Origin: Bilifractor porci
Lineage (GTDB): Bacteria; Bacillota; Clostridia; Lachnospirales; Lachnospiraceae
Reading direction: 5' to 3'
Length of the DNA: 64,000 bases
Assembly (NCBI RefSeq): GCF_009696005.1
Contig: NZ_VUMV01000004.1
Span: 1-64,000 of the forward strand
Below are positions 26,019 through 35,013 of the stretch, piece after piece. The translations under genes and the position numbers were made by a program. Every line of letters begins with the position of its first letter. Position 1 is the stretch's first letter. The notes below the pieces were generated by a model. It saw only the letters and a list, made by a program, of their open reading frames with translations. It had not been told where the DNA came from and did no database searches.

Positions 26019-26906
26019 TTATACTCCTAGAATTTTCGGGCTGAAATAGATCGAGCACTCGAGATTGTCGAGCCCCGTGTCCGCGTTGTATCGGAAAACG
26101 TTGTCGCCGACATCGAGCTGCATAAAGGTCGAGTCGACATCGAGATAGCGGTAAACATTGGACACGACGCCCTGACGGGTGAGCCTTGCCCTCTTGGATC
26201 CGTAGGACGTGTTGATCTCGACAACGTCGCCGGCGACCATCGTATAGTTGAGTTTTATGAACTCCCGGGTGTTGACGTTTAGGAGCATCGGGTTTGTGAG
26301 CTCACCGATTGCCCGGAATACGATCCTCATACCGATCGAGACGTGTCCGCCGTTGTAAACGTCGACGATGACGCTGTCCGAACGGCTGCCGAAAATCATG
26401 TCCGTTGCGTCGTCCCTGTCGATCTCTGTCGGAAATTCCCAGGCGGCTTCCCACGTCGCGATGTCCTCGCGGTGCTCGGTTTCTTCTTGCCAGAACGGAT
26501 CGAGGCACTTGAAATCGACCTCAAACGCCTGAGAGAGATCCCGCGTGAACGTCGGCGTCCCGTCGACGATCGCCCCGATCTTACGGGCAAAGCTGCCGTA
26601 GTAGTAGCGGAGAGTCCCCGCAAGCTCCGGGTTTAAGATCTTGAGCGCGTTCTGTCTCAGATCGATCTGTGCTGATTTATCGCGCTCAGTGATCTTGCCC
26701 TTGATCTTGATCGGCCTCGGCTCGATCCGGACGCCCGTGTAGGTGTCGCCGTGCTGTCCCATCGAGGACGTCGAGTAAATCGTGTCGTCGAGGTCGCTGA
26801 GCCCCGTCACGTCCTTCGAGACATTGACGTGATATCTGGAGCCGACCCCGAACGTGATCGACTCGCCCTTTGTGTTTGTGTAGGTTAATATTTCCTGTGT
26901 TTTCAT
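26019..26906 (-). CDS. distal tail protein (Dit, Sipho_tail family)
   Basis: Dit forms the hexameric hub between tail tube and tip. The 295-aa product has the family N-terminus (ITFGVGSRYHVNVSKDVTGLS, then YTGVRIEPRPIKIKGKI) and a C-terminal galectin-like region (YNGGHVSIGMRIVFRA..LLNVNTREFIKLNYTMVAGDVVEINTSYGSK). It overlaps the tape measure stop by 4 bases, the usual position of dit. Confidence 0.85.
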   Translation of the reverse strand: MKTQEILTYTNTKGESITFGVGSRYHVNVSKDVTGLSDLDDTIYSTSSMGQHGDTYTGVRIEPRPIKIKGKITERDKSAQIDLRQNALKILNPELAGTLRYYYGSFARKIGAIVDGTPTFTRDLSQAFEVDFKCLDPFWQEETEHREDIATWEAAWEFPTEIDRDDATDMIFGSRSDSVIVDVYNGGHVSIGMRIVFRAIGELTNPMLLNVNTREFIKLNYTMVAGDVVEINTSYGSKRARLTRQGVVSNVYRYLDVDSTFMQLDVGDNVFRYNADTGLDNLECSIYFSPKILGV

Positions 26907-29869
26907 GTCAGCGCCCTCGCAATCCGGCCGAGTTCCTTAGCGGCCTGTTTCTGCTGCCCGACGTAGCTCGTGTCCTCGGCGTTGATCGTCTGATTGACGG
27001 TTATGCCGTGCGGGTTGCCCGCGATCTGGGTAAGCAATTCGACGATCTGATTCAGAGCCGCCGAGCTTGCGCCGGCAGACTCTTCCCGAACGATTGCGCG
27101 GAGATCGTCAAGCGCACCGACAAACTCAGGCCTTTTCTCGCCGACACCGATGACGGTCGGAGATGAGAAAATGCCGCCGCGGTCATACCAGTCGACCGCA
27201 AAGTGCGGAACACTCGGCGGATTGAGCGAGAACTTGCCCTCGATCGAAAAATGCGGGAGCTTGATGTCAGGGAGTTTCCACTCGAAATTAAAAAATCCTT
27301 TCATTTTGTCGATTGCGTTCTTGACCGCGTCTCGTGCCGTCTCGATCGGCGTAATGATCGCCGACTTGATGCCATTCCAGACCGTTGTGACCGTATTCTT
27401 TACGGCATTAAATACCGAGGACACGGTGTCCCGGATACTGTTGACAACGGTCGACACGGCTGTCTTGATCCCATTCCAGACGGTCGAGGTCACTGTCTTG
27501 ATACCATTCCAGACCGTTGTGACAACGAGATTGACAGCATTGATCGCGGTCGTGACCGCGTTCTTGATACCATTCCAGACCGTAGTGATGACCGCGACGA
27601 TCGCATTCCAGACGGTCGAGGTCACTGTCTTGATCGTATTCCAGACGGTTGTGATGACCGTCGCGATCGCGTTGATTGTCACTGTGATCGCGTTCTTGAT
27701 CGTATTCCAGACCGTAGTGACAACGGCGACGATCGCATTCCAGATCGTGACAAAAAAGCTTTGAATCGCCGTTAGGACGGTGACGATGACGTTCTTGATA
27801 TTATTCCAGGTCTCGCTCCATGTAGTGCCGAACCACCCGCAGACCGTGTTGAGGATGCCCTCCATGATGTTGAGCACGTTCTGGAACGTGTTCTTGATGA
27901 AATCCCAGATCGCGCCGAAAACCTCCTGGACGCCTTGCCATGCCTGATCCCAGTTTCCGGTAAAGATGCCGATAAAGATGTCGAGGATCCCGACGATGAC
28001 ATCGGTCACGGCTTGGAATACGTTCGCGATCTGCTGGAACACGCCCTCAAAAACCGGCGCGAGGAGATTGCAGAAACCGTTCCAGATCGCACTCAGCGTG
28101 TTCGTGATGTCGGTCATGCTGATCCCGAGAGAGGCGAACCGCTCCTTCACTTCATCGACGAAACCGGTAAAAATGCCCTTGATCTGTGTCCAGATCGCGG
28201 TCATCGCATTCCGGAAAACCTCGTTTGTGTCCCATAGGTGCTTGAATGCGGCCACGAGAACCGCAACGACGGCAACGATCGCAAGGATCGGCGCGGCAGC
28301 GGCTAACATGGATCCGCTGAGCGCTCCAGTCGCGCCGGAGGCCGCAGAAAGAGCCCCGGAGAGCTTACCGATCCCCGCCGTGATCGCTCCGATCGTGGAG
28401 ACCGCCTTGCCGACTAGGACAAGAACCGGGCCGATCGCGGCAGCAATCGCCGCAATTTTTATGATCATCTGTTGCTGTTCCGGGGTCATTTCCTGGAACC
28501 GGGCATTTAAGTCCTTGAGCTTCTGGACGACCTTGTCGAGAACCGGTGCGATCATGGTCTGAATCGTCGTGAAAAGCTGAGCGCCGATCGCCTTGAGATT
28601 ATTGAGCGCGGTCGTGAACTGATCGGCGGGGTCGAGGGTCGCGTTGAATGCGTCGGCCGTGTTTCCGCTGAAATCGCTCATCGACGTCCCGAGGGCGTCG
28701 AGGTTGATCTTTCCGTCATAGATTGCAGCACCGAGAACCGGGCCGGCCTTAGCACCGAAAACCTCGACAGCGGCCTGCATTGCCTCGGTCTTATCCTTTG
28801 AGCCCTTAATTTTGTCGCTGAGCTCTTGCATTGCCTCGCCGGTCGTCTTACCGTCGGCCGTGGCATTTTTAAGGGCGGCCTTGAGACCGGTGAGCGCAAC
28901 GCTTGAGTCGACGCCGGACTTGTCCAGGTTAGCCAGGAACATTGCAGAGTCTGAGGCATTGAAGCCCATTTCTTGCAAGGCCTCGCTGTTCGTTGTCATG
29001 TCGCTCGCGAGCTTTAAGACATCGACGCCGGTGTCCTGTCCGGCCTTGTTCAAGGTGTCGAGCATGAGCCCGGCCTGATCGGCGCTCAGACCATAGGCAG
29101 CCATCGCCGCCTGGACGGTGTCAATAGAACCGGAGACGTCCTGATTGTTGATTGTTGCGAACTCGATGAACTGGGTGCTCAGCTGCTCGAGCTGATCGCC
29201 GGTAGCGCCGAACCTCGTGTTCACCTCACCGACCGCGTCGCCGGCCGACTGGAAACTCGTCGGGATCGTCGTCGCGATGTTCTGGGCTCGTTGCTGCATA
29301 TCGTCCAGGGCGGCTCCGCTTGCACCGGTTTTAGTGACGATGGTATCCATCGCCGAGTCGACCTCAGTCCATGCGGCGCCGGCAGCCGCTCCCGCGGCCA
29401 CGATCGGTCCGGTGACGCCGGCCGTTAATTTCTCGCCGACGCCGCTGATCTTGTCGCCGGTCTCGCTGATCTTGCTGCCGGCAACCTGGAGCGCCTGAGC
29501 GCCCGCGCTGCCGAACTCTTTCATCTCGTCATTGAGTCCGTCGAGCTTGCTCTTTGTCGTGTCGATCTGGACCTGGAGTTCTTTGTATTCCTCCGAGTTC
29601 TTGTCGACACCCTCGGCGTCGAGCTCTTTCTGAGCCTTTTGCAGCGCCTCGAGTTTGTTCTTTGTCTCGTTGATCTTGTCAGCGAGGAGGACTTGCTTGT
29701 CCTTTAACAGATCCGTATTGCCCGGGTCAAATTTCAGAGACCGCTCGACCTCGCTGAGCTGTTTCTGTGTGTTCTTTAAGGCCTTGTCGGCTTGCGATAG
29801 GGCGGACGAGAGCTTGGTAGTGTCGCCGCCGATCTCGATCGTTATGCCTTTAATATTTCCACCGGCCAT
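26903..29869 (-). CDS. tail tape measure protein (TP901 type)
   Basis: This 988-aa protein sets tail length. The N-terminus (residues 1-120) is a coiled coil (SALSQADKALKNTQKQLSEVERSLKF). The TP901 core follows at about 150-420 (WTEVDSAMDTIVTKTGASGAALDDMQQRAQNIATTIPTSF). Hydrophobic helices lie at about 470-560. Residues about 690-860 are tandem Trp-containing repeats (TTVWNTIKNAI, STVWNGIKTAV and similar), and the C-terminus has PTVIGVGEKRPEFVGAL. It starts shortly after the tail assembly chaperone frameshift gene. Length would predict a tail of very roughly 150 nm by the usual 1.5 angstrom per residue rule. Confidence 0.94.
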   Translation of the reverse strand: MAGGNIKGITIEIGGDTTKLSSALSQADKALKNTQKQLSEVERSLKFDPGNTDLLKDKQVLLADKINETKNKLEALQKAQKELDAEGVDKNSEEYKELQVQIDTTKSKLDGLNDEMKEFGSAGAQALQVAGSKISETGDKISGVGEKLTAGVTGPIVAAGAAAGAAWTEVDSAMDTIVTKTGASGAALDDMQQRAQNIATTIPTSFQSAGDAVGEVNTRFGATGDQLEQLSTQFIEFATINNQDVSGSIDTVQAAMAAYGLSADQAGLMLDTLNKAGQDTGVDVLKLASDMTTNSEALQEMGFNASDSAMFLANLDKSGVDSSVALTGLKAALKNATADGKTTGEAMQELSDKIKGSKDKTEAMQAAVEVFGAKAGPVLGAAIYDGKINLDALGTSMSDFSGNTADAFNATLDPADQFTTALNNLKAIGAQLFTTIQTMIAPVLDKVVQKLKDLNARFQEMTPEQQQMIIKIAAIAAAIGPVLVLVGKAVSTIGAITAGIGKLSGALSAASGATGALSGSMLAAAAPILAIVAVVAVLVAAFKHLWDTNEVFRNAMTAIWTQIKGIFTGFVDEVKERFASLGISMTDITNTLSAIWNGFCNLLAPVFEGVFQQIANVFQAVTDVIVGILDIFIGIFTGNWDQAWQGVQEVFGAIWDFIKNTFQNVLNIMEGILNTVCGWFGTTWSETWNNIKNVIVTVLTAIQSFFVTIWNAIVAVVTTVWNTIKNAITVTINAIATVITTVWNTIKTVTSTVWNAIVAVITTVWNGIKNAVTTAINAVNLVVTTVWNGIKTVTSTVWNGIKTAVSTVVNSIRDTVSSVFNAVKNTVTTVWNGIKSAIITPIETARDAVKNAIDKMKGFFNFEWKLPDIKLPHFSIEGKFSLNPPSVPHFAVDWYDRGGIFSSPTVIGVGEKRPEFVGALDDLRAIVREESAGASSAALNQIVELLTQIAGNPHGITVNQTINAEDTSYVGQQKQAAKELGRIARALT
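27350..27760 (-). repeat. tandem repeats inside the tape measure gene
   Basis: Recurring DNA blocks of the type CATTCCAGAC followed by GT-rich sequence encode 10-11 residue units with Trp at fixed spacing (TTVWN.IK.A). They are imperfect and in frame. Copy-number change here would alter tape measure length and so tail length. Confidence 0.75.
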
Positions 29870-29886
29870 GTCTCTTTCCTCCTCCC

Positions 29887-30512
29887 TTAAAATGCGGCGA
29901 ACCGATCAATGTCGGCCTGTGTTGCTTTCCTTGTCCGGATTTTCGCCCCGTTTCCAGATTCGGGCGAGCTTTCCGCTTTTCGGGCTTCCTCGGTCATCTG
30001 ATTCCACTCGATGATGTAGTCGATCCACCCGCCGATCGTCATGACGTCGGCGTCGGCTCGTGTGAGCCCGCGCATGAGTCCCGCCGCGAGGATCCGATCC
30101 GTTGTTACTTCTTGGTCGTCGTCGCCTTCTTGGCCGTCGGAATCGGGGCTTTCGATTTTTTTGAGGCAAAGCATGACAAAATCAGATCCGGGAAAAGGTC
30201 AGAAATGACGTCGAGCGGCTCAAAGTCGTCGCCGAACGATGCGACCCATGTCAGAGGGTCCGGGATGTTGAAGTCCACAAGACGAGCCGCGGACCATGCG
30301 ATCTCGACGACGCCAGAGAAACCCAGGCGCTCGAGGAAAGTCATCGCAAGCTCGCTCTCGTCGGGCTTTTTCTTTGTATTTGCTGTCTCGCGGATGATCG
30401 GAATGAGGATCGGCAGCGCGTCGCGGCCGAACTGTGATTTATAGATTAGTGTCCAGGCGAACGAGGTCGAAAACGTGACCGACTTATCGCCGAACTGGAG
30501 AGTTTTCAGCAT
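29887..30512 (-). CDS. tail assembly chaperone GT, made by -1 frameshift
   Basis: Siphovirus tails usually need two chaperones from overlapping frames: G, and the frameshift product GT. Here G is the frame 30105-30512. The downstream T frame (29887-30162) is open across the overlap and encodes KKIESPDSDGQEGDDDQEV then TDRILAAGLMRGLTRADADVM. A -1 slip at 30156-30162 joins 119 residues of G to 89 of T, giving about 208 aa. The pair lies between the major tail protein and the tape measure, the invariant place for these genes. Confidence 0.82.
30105..30512 (-). CDS. tail assembly chaperone G
   Basis: The 135-aa product (LKTLQFGDKSVTFSTSFAWTLIYKSQFGRDALPILIPII and on) resembles Firmicute phage tail assembly chaperones. 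The middle is helical and the C-terminus Lys/Thr-rich (KKSKAPIPTAKKATTTKK). It stops 57 bases beyond the slippery site that yields the GT fusion. GT should bind the tape measure while G covers it during tail polymerisation; this is family knowledge. Confidence 0.82.
   Translation of the reverse strand: MLKTLQFGDKSVTFSTSFAWTLIYKSQFGRDALPILIPIIRETANTKKKPDESELAMTFLERLGFSGVVEIAWSAARLVDFNIPDPLTWVASFGDDFEPLDVISDLFPDLILSCFASKKSKAPIPTAKKATTTKK
30156..30162 (-). promoter_or_regulatory. -1 ribosomal frameshift site
   Basis: The minus strand reads A AAA AAA, a canonical X XXY YYZ heptamer, with codons TCA AAA AAA TCG in the G frame. Slipping by -1 continues as ATC GAA AGC in the T frame. Both frames are open for a useful length around it. 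Confidence 0.85.
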
Positions 30513-30531
30513 TGTTTACCTCCGAAAAACA

Positions 30532-30571
30532 CAAAAAATAAGCGGCTCAGGCATAGCAAGCCGAGCCGCTT
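30532..30571 (-). terminator. intrinsic terminator after the major tail protein gene
   Basis: Leftward, AAGCGGCTC pairs with GAGCCGCTT around an inner GGC/GCC stem, then ATTTTTTGTGTTTTT follows. Partial termination here would make much more major tail protein than chaperone. Confidence 0.88.
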
Positions 30572-30594
30572 ACCCTTTTCAAACGTGCGGCCGT

Positions 30595-31185
30595 TTATGA
30601 TGTGGCCGCGTTAGGATCGACATATTCATAAGGGGCCGTGCCGTACCAGTCGGAATAGGCCGCGTCCCCTTCCTCCGCTGTCACCTTGACGTATCCGTTA
30701 TCAATACGAGGGCTTGCGGAGAAATCGAGCTCCGACTTGTTCGGGTCGATCTTGTCCTCTTTGGTAGAGGACGAAATACCCGGGCGAGTTGCCAGGCAGC
30801 GGTAGAACAGGAACCGGCGCTTCTTAACGTCGCCCTTGATCTCGAACGCAATAGCAAACTCGGACGGCTGAACGTCGGCGTTCTCAAAGATCGCGCCGTT
30901 CTTGTCGACGATTTCCTTGAGGATCTGAGTCCGGAATGCGGAAACCAGATCCGCGACGGTCAGCTTTCCGGAGTAGCCGGTATTGCTGACCGGTCTGTAA
31001 TAAATGCCGTCATCGGCATAAAACGGATCACTGGAGCCCTCAGCGTCGAAACTCATTTCTGTCGCGCCGGGCTGAGCGAAAACCGTGCCATAGGTCGGCT
31101 TGCCGGTGTCATCGGTCGAGGTGATCGGCCAGATGTGCACGTTAGACAGGCCAAACGTGACTTTGTTAGTTGTCTTATCAGACAT
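30595..31185 (-). CDS. major tail protein
   Basis: The 196-aa product forms the tail tube. It begins NKVTFGLSNVHIWPITSTDDTGKPTYGT and contains FYADDGIYYRPVSNTGYSGKLTVADL and KKRRFLFYRCLATRPGISSSTKEDKIDPNKSELDFSASPR. These match the phi13-type major tail protein family of Firmicute siphoviruses. Position between the head-tail connectors and the chaperone genes agrees. A strong terminator follows directly. Confidence 0.88.
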   Translation of the reverse strand: MSDKTTNKVTFGLSNVHIWPITSTDDTGKPTYGTVFAQPGATEMSFDAEGSSDPFYADDGIYYRPVSNTGYSGKLTVADLVSAFRTQILKEIVDKNGAIFENADVQPSEFAIAFEIKGDVKKRRFLFYRCLATRPGISSSTKEDKIDPNKSELDFSASPRIDNGYVKVTAEEGDAAYSDWYGTAPYEYVDPNAATS

Positions 31186-31199
31186 TTCCTTTACCTCCT

Positions 31200-31544
31200 C
31201 TAAAATTCATAAAGCGATTCGTAGAAGTCCTCATCCTCGATGTAAACGGTGTCCGCCGTTCTCTCATAGACGAGCTCAGCCGCGTCGGCCTGAGACTCAA
31301 AGACCTCCATGATCGTGTCCATTGTGTCCGGATCGTCGGCATAAAACTCGACGTCCTCGCTATCGTCCCGAGCGTAGACCTTATCGTCGGCCTTGAAACC
31401 GGGAACCGCAATGCGCCGATAGACGGCAAACGGTGTCGAGATCGGGTCGTCCTGGGTGAAATGGTCGTAGACGTAGCCCGCAATGATGCCGGCGTCTTTC
31501 ATTGCCTGGAGGATCGTCTTGATCTCAGTCTCCTTTTTGTGCAA
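31200..31544 (-). CDS. tail terminator/completion protein (putative)
   Basis: The 114-aa acidic product (EIKTILQAMKDAGIIAGYVYDHFTQDDPISTPFAVYRRI, then EFYADDPDTMDTIMEVFESQ) lies just before the major tail protein gene, where siphoviruses encode the tail terminator. Its pattern (N-terminal helix, central strands, C-terminal EDEDFYESLYEF) fits that family, but the assignment rests mostly on position. It overlaps the upstream gene by 20 bases. Confidence 0.65.
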   Translation of the reverse strand: MHKKETEIKTILQAMKDAGIIAGYVYDHFTQDDPISTPFAVYRRIAVPGFKADDKVYARDDSEDVEFYADDPDTMDTIMEVFESQADAAELVYERTADTVYIEDEDFYESLYEF

Positions 31545-31920
31545 TTTCTTCCACCCCTTCCTGAACCTTCTCGACCGCTGCCTCCTCTGCCGGCTTGATG
31601 TGCGCCCGCCCAGGAACTCGGCCGCCTCCTCGTTTTGCGTGTCCTTTTTCGAGGAGGTGGGCGATCTGATAACGATCGCGGCTATGCACCGTCGCTATGG
31701 TATAGAGCCCGGCGCTCCCTTCCTCGATCTTCACAGACCAACTCTTTTTATAGCGGCCCGTCCTCACGGGTGCGCCGTTCTTGACGTCGTCCTTTGCCTC
31801 TTTGGCCACCTTCTTTATGAGCTCCCCGGTCGCTTTCCGGACGTTGTCGCCGTACTTGTCGAGGATCTTGTTGACGGTTGCGCTGAGGTCGCCGACATCA
31901 ATCGTCGACGAGTTACTCAT
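31525..31920 (-). CDS. HK97 gp10-like head-tail joining protein
   Basis: The 131-aa product shows the HK97_gp10 pattern: an N-terminal helix (DLSATVNKILDKYGDNVRKATGELIKKVAKEAKDDVKNGAPVRTGRYKKSWSV) and the C-terminal HLLEKGHAKRGGGRVPGRAHIKPA segment. The motif AP.RTG..K.S is typical. It acts in joining head and tail. The start codon overlaps the stop of the preceding small gene in an ATGA arrangement. Confidence 0.88.
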   Translation of the reverse strand: MSNSSTIDVGDLSATVNKILDKYGDNVRKATGELIKKVAKEAKDDVKNGAPVRTGRYKKSWSVKIEEGSAGLYTIATVHSRDRYQIAHLLEKGHAKRGGGRVPGRAHIKPAEEAAVEKVQEGVEEIAQKGD

Positions 31921-32084
31921 TTCTTTTTCGGCTCAGCCGCCTCGGTCTCGGTTTTGTCCTTGACCTCAGTCGCGAGCCCATCGGACACGAGCAAGGCGCC
32001 GCGAGCGTTTTCAACGTCGAGGATCTGCCCGGGGCTCGCTTCAAAGCGCCCGGAGATGAACCTCTTTTTTGCTTTTATCTTCAT
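31917..32084 (-). CDS. small basic head protein, unknown
   Basis: This 55-aa gene fills the space between the head closure and gp10-like genes. It is preceded by GGAGGCAAC, overlaps both neighbours by 4 bases, and encodes MKIKAKKRFISGRFEASPGQ, then LDVENARGALLVSDGLATEV and a Lys-rich end. The middle resembles a short beta-barrel seen in small phage head proteins. Its role is unknown; coupling on both sides strongly supports translation. Confidence 0.68.
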   Translation of the reverse strand: MKIKAKKRFISGRFEASPGQILDVENARGALLVSDGLATEVKDKTETEAAEPKKK

Positions 32085-32422
32085 GTTGCCTCCTTAATCT
32101 GCACCGTAACGGACTCGAGATCATAAAGATCGACGCCGCTCTCGGGTTTTGCCTGGATGCGGGTGATCCTATACTGCCGGCCGTCTTTTTGATCGACGGC
32201 GATGTCCATCCGGTTTACTTTGTCGGTGTGCGGCACTTTAATCACGCGGTCGATGCGATTGCCGTCCGCGCTGTTCTCCGCGGAATAGTAACGGACCACG
32301 CCGACCGATTGCTCCTGATAGCGGAGCGAGATCTTGAGGTCGCCGAGGCGGCGGTCCTTTGCCGCGTAGATCTTGACCGCCCCGTCATTAAAGACCTCAA
32401 CCTGTTGTCTTGGCATTCGCAT
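32081..32422 (-). CDS. phage head closure protein
   Basis: The 113-aa beta-rich product (VFNDGAVKIYAAKDRRLGDLKISLRYQEQSVGVVRYYSA, then VPHTDKVNRMDIAVDQKDGRQYRITRIQAKPES) fits head closure (SPP1 gp16/HK97 gp7-type) proteins, which seal the connector after packaging. It overlaps the connector gene by 26 bases and is followed by tail-joining genes. The assignment combines fold pattern and gene order. Confidence 0.75.
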   Translation of the reverse strand: MRMPRQQVEVFNDGAVKIYAAKDRRLGDLKISLRYQEQSVGVVRYYSAENSADGNRIDRVIKVPHTDKVNRMDIAVDQKDGRQYRITRIQAKPESGVDLYDLESVTVQIKEAT

Positions 32423-32723
32423 AGTCTGTCACCGCTTTCGCGTCCCTCAGGCTGTTAATGTCTGAGAGGTAATTCGTTTTGAACTGATCGACCGCACCCG
32501 CTCGATCGTAGAGCAGATAAGCAAACAAGAGCTCCTGAGCGCTAGGGTCGGCAGAATCGCCAGAAAAGGCCGACGTTTCGACGCCGGTCTTTCTGACTAT
32601 AAAGGCGATGCCGCGCCGGATCGAGCCCTTGAGCTTGTTGTCGGTCGTGTCGTCTGCCCAGGTGATGTCGAGGTAGTTTTTCGCCTCGCTGAGCAGCTCG
32701 TCCGAGACTTCGATTGCGCTCAT
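32397..32723 (-). CDS. head-tail connector (gp6-like)
   Basis: The 108-aa product is helical: VSDELLSEAKNYLDITWADDTTDNKLKGSIRRGIAFIVRKTG, then AQELLFAYLLYDRAGAVDQFKTNYLSDINSLR. This is the pattern of the gp6-like connector family that forms the ring under the portal. It lies immediately downstream of the capsid gene. Confidence 0.82.
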   Translation of the reverse strand: MSAIEVSDELLSEAKNYLDITWADDTTDNKLKGSIRRGIAFIVRKTGVETSAFSGDSADPSAQELLFAYLLYDRAGAVDQFKTNYLSDINSLRDAKAVTDYANAKTTG

Positions 32724-32745
32724 CGTCTACCTCCTCCCGGTTCTA

Positions 32746-33996
32746 TTAAGCTGTGACGTTCTGAACCTTGAGATACTTAGGCTTGAGGCCGGAAATGTCG
32801 AGGCGGAGGAATGCGTTGTTATCCTTCGGGCGGCCGTTCGCATAGGCGACGATCTTGTAGTATCTCTTGTCGTCGAGGAACTTGTAATCGTCGGAGAACT
32901 GGATGCCCTTGCTGCCACCGACGCCGAGGAAATAGCGCTTAGCCATACCGAGCTCGGCCTCGCCCTGAGGTACGGCGATCGACTGAATGACCTGAGTCGG
33001 ATACGGCAGAACGTCGTTGACATAGGTGCCGTTTGCATTGAGGACGGTAGTACCAGGCATGATGAGCTTGAAATAATCGAACGGATTGACAACCATGACG
33101 AGGTTGCTGACCGCTCTCGGCTTTCCGGTCTGAGTCTTGGCAAGCTGAGCAATCAGATTGCCGTAGGTGTCAGAGTTGAGATCGGTGATCGCGATCTTGT
33201 CCTTGCGAGGATAAACGCCCGCAGTGACAGTGACATCGTCGGCGACGGAACGGTCCATGCCGATCGGCATATTGTGACCGGATCCGGTGACGATGCCGAT
33301 CTCATAGCCGATGGAAAGAGCCTCGGAGAGGCAAGTGCGGATATAAGAGTCGATCCATGCGGGGCCGAGGTCGAGCATGGCCTCCTCGATCGGCATGAAC
33401 GCGGAGAGCTTGAACTGTCCGAGGTCGATCGTCTCGAAACCGCTTGTCAGCTCAGCCTCGACGGCCGCGGTGACATCGCCCCAGGTTGCGGCACCGGTGA
33501 TTGTGACATCATCGTTTACGGTTGCGCCGTCGGTGCCCTTTACAGAGTAGGCGATGGTCGGCACGCCGTCCTTGTTGATAATGAAACGGGTCAGGCCGGT
33601 TGTGTTGACAGCGTCAACGGCGGCGAGCAGAGGATGAGACTGCTGCATATCCTCCATGACCTGTTCAATGATCGTAGTCGGGAAAGTCTTGTCCGCGCCG
33701 GTCAGAGCCATCATCGGGTTGCCCTTGTTAGAGCGGGCGGCCTCGATAAAGGTGTTGTAGAACTTGCTCTCCTCGTTTGTGAGCTGTCTCACACCGCGGC
33801 GTGCCAGAACGGCAGCATCGGCATTTGCTCCGACGCTCTGAGCGGATGCGAGGATCTGATCGTTGATATTCTGGAAAAGATCCTGCAGACCGAGTTCAAA
33901 ATCCTCGGTATTGCCCTCGCGGGCCGCGTTTGCGATTCGCTGAGCGATCGCCGTCTGGGTCTCGTTCATCTCATCTTTGTTTCTGAGTGTAGGCAT
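32746..33996 (-). CDS. HK97-fold major capsid protein
   Basis: The 416-aa product builds the capsid shell. The N-terminal region (residues about 1-110) is a helical, charged delta-domain likely removed by the protease encoded upstream. The body shows the HK97 pattern: FYNTFIEAARSNKGNPM, KTFPTTIIEQVMEDMQQSHPLLAAVDAVNTTGLTRFI, AAVEAELTSGFETIDLGQFKLSAFMPIEEAMLDLG and a C-terminal FLRLDISGLKPKYLKVQNVT. A GGAGGTAACAAGAT precedes the start. It sits between the protease and connector genes. Confidence 0.93.
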   Translation of the reverse strand: MPTLRNKDEMNETQTAIAQRIANAAREGNTEDFELGLQDLFQNINDQILASAQSVGANADAAVLARRGVRQLTNEESKFYNTFIEAARSNKGNPMMALTGADKTFPTTIIEQVMEDMQQSHPLLAAVDAVNTTGLTRFIINKDGVPTIAYSVKGTDGATVNDDVTITGAATWGDVTAAVEAELTSGFETIDLGQFKLSAFMPIEEAMLDLGPAWIDSYIRTCLSEALSIGYEIGIVTGSGHNMPIGMDRSVADDVTVTAGVYPRKDKIAITDLNSDTYGNLIAQLAKTQTGKPRAVSNLVMVVNPFDYFKLIMPGTTVLNANGTYVNDVLPYPTQVIQSIAVPQGEAELGMAKRYFLGVGGSKGIQFSDDYKFLDDKRYYKIVAYANGRPKDNNAFLRLDISGLKPKYLKVQNVTA

Positions 33997-34002
33997 ATCT
34001 TG

Positions 34003-35013
34003 TTACCTCCTTCTGTGTGCCGGATCCTCCGGCTTTGTGAAATTGAAAAATCCTTTATGCTCATCGCGTGCCGGAGATTTCGGCGCGGGATTGCCTAAAA
34101 ATTTGTTGACGACCGCCGCAGCCCGATCGGCGAGACCGGGATCGGCGGCCAGTGCTGCCTCGACTCTTGCAGCCAGAGCGACGAGCTGAGGGCAAGTATC
34201 GATAGTGTTCGCGAGTGTCGCAAACGGTGCGAGCGTGTCGTTGAGCTTTCCGGCCAGGTCCTCGATATCCTTGAGCCCGGACACGTCGACGTCGATCGTC
34301 CCGAAACTCCTATCGTGTGGCCTGGAGACCGCGGCCATGATCGAGCGCATTGCGTCGTTGCTGATCGCGGCGACGTCGCCGCCCTCCTCGGGCTCGGATT
34401 CCACGTTGGAGACCTCAGTCGCAAAACCCATGCGGACCGCGTCCTCGGGCTTGATCCACGTCTCAGCCCTGAGCATGTCATCGAGCTCCTCGCGGGAGAC
34501 ATTGACGCCGCTCTCGAGGTAGGCGTTGACGGCCGCGTCCGTGACGGTCCTGAGCGTGTCGGCATATTTCTCCAGGTCGTCGGCGTTGCCGTCGACCGAT
34601 GTATAGGCGGCCTGGTGGATAAATAGCAGAGACGCCGGCTGCATGACTCGGCGGGATCCGGCAGCAAAGATGATGCTCCCGGCAGACGCCGCGAAACCTT
34701 CGCAGATCGTCGTCACGTTCTCGCGATCCTTGAGGGTGTTATAGATGCCGAGGCCCTCTTTGAGATCGCCGCCGTTGGAGTTGATGTGGACCGTGATCGC
34801 GGTGTCTGCCGGGATCCCGTTGAGCTCCTGGACGAGGCCATACGCGGAGCGCTCCGACGGATCGCGGAAAAGTCTCCCGAGACCGTGAGCCTCGGGCGCG
34901 ATGTTGCCGAAAATGTAGACATCGGCGACCTTTGCCTCATCGTCCTCCTCGATGTAGAAATACGGCGCCGGCTCTTTATTGATCGTCGCCGGTGTCTTGT
35001 TGTTCGTTGACAT
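34003..35013 (-). CDS. ClpP-type (S14) prohead maturation protease
   Basis: The 336-aa enzyme cleaves the scaffold/delta-domain of the capsid precursor. The ClpP fold is visible at residues 25-200: VDVYIFGNIAP-like start, AITVHINSNGGDLKEGLGIYNTLK, the nucleophile motif GFAASAGSIIFAAG and the His motif LLFIHQAAY. The C-terminal third is a helical extension, which often serves as scaffold, ending DEHKGFFNFTKPEDPAHRRR. It overlaps the portal gene by 38 bases. Confidence 0.92.
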   Translation of the reverse strand: MSTNNKTPATINKEPAPYFYIEEDDEAKVADVYIFGNIAPEAHGLGRLFRDPSERSAYGLVQELNGIPADTAITVHINSNGGDLKEGLGIYNTLKDRENVTTICEGFAASAGSIIFAAGSRRVMQPASLLFIHQAAYTSVDGNADDLEKYADTLRTVTDAAVNAYLESGVNVSREELDDMLRAETWIKPEDAVRMGFATEVSNVESEPEEGGDVAAISNDAMRSIMAAVSRPHDRSFGTIDVDVSGLKDIEDLAGKLNDTLAPFATLANTIDTCPQLVALAARVEAALAADPGLADRAAAVVNKFLGNPAPKSPARDEHKGFFNFTKPEDPAHRRR

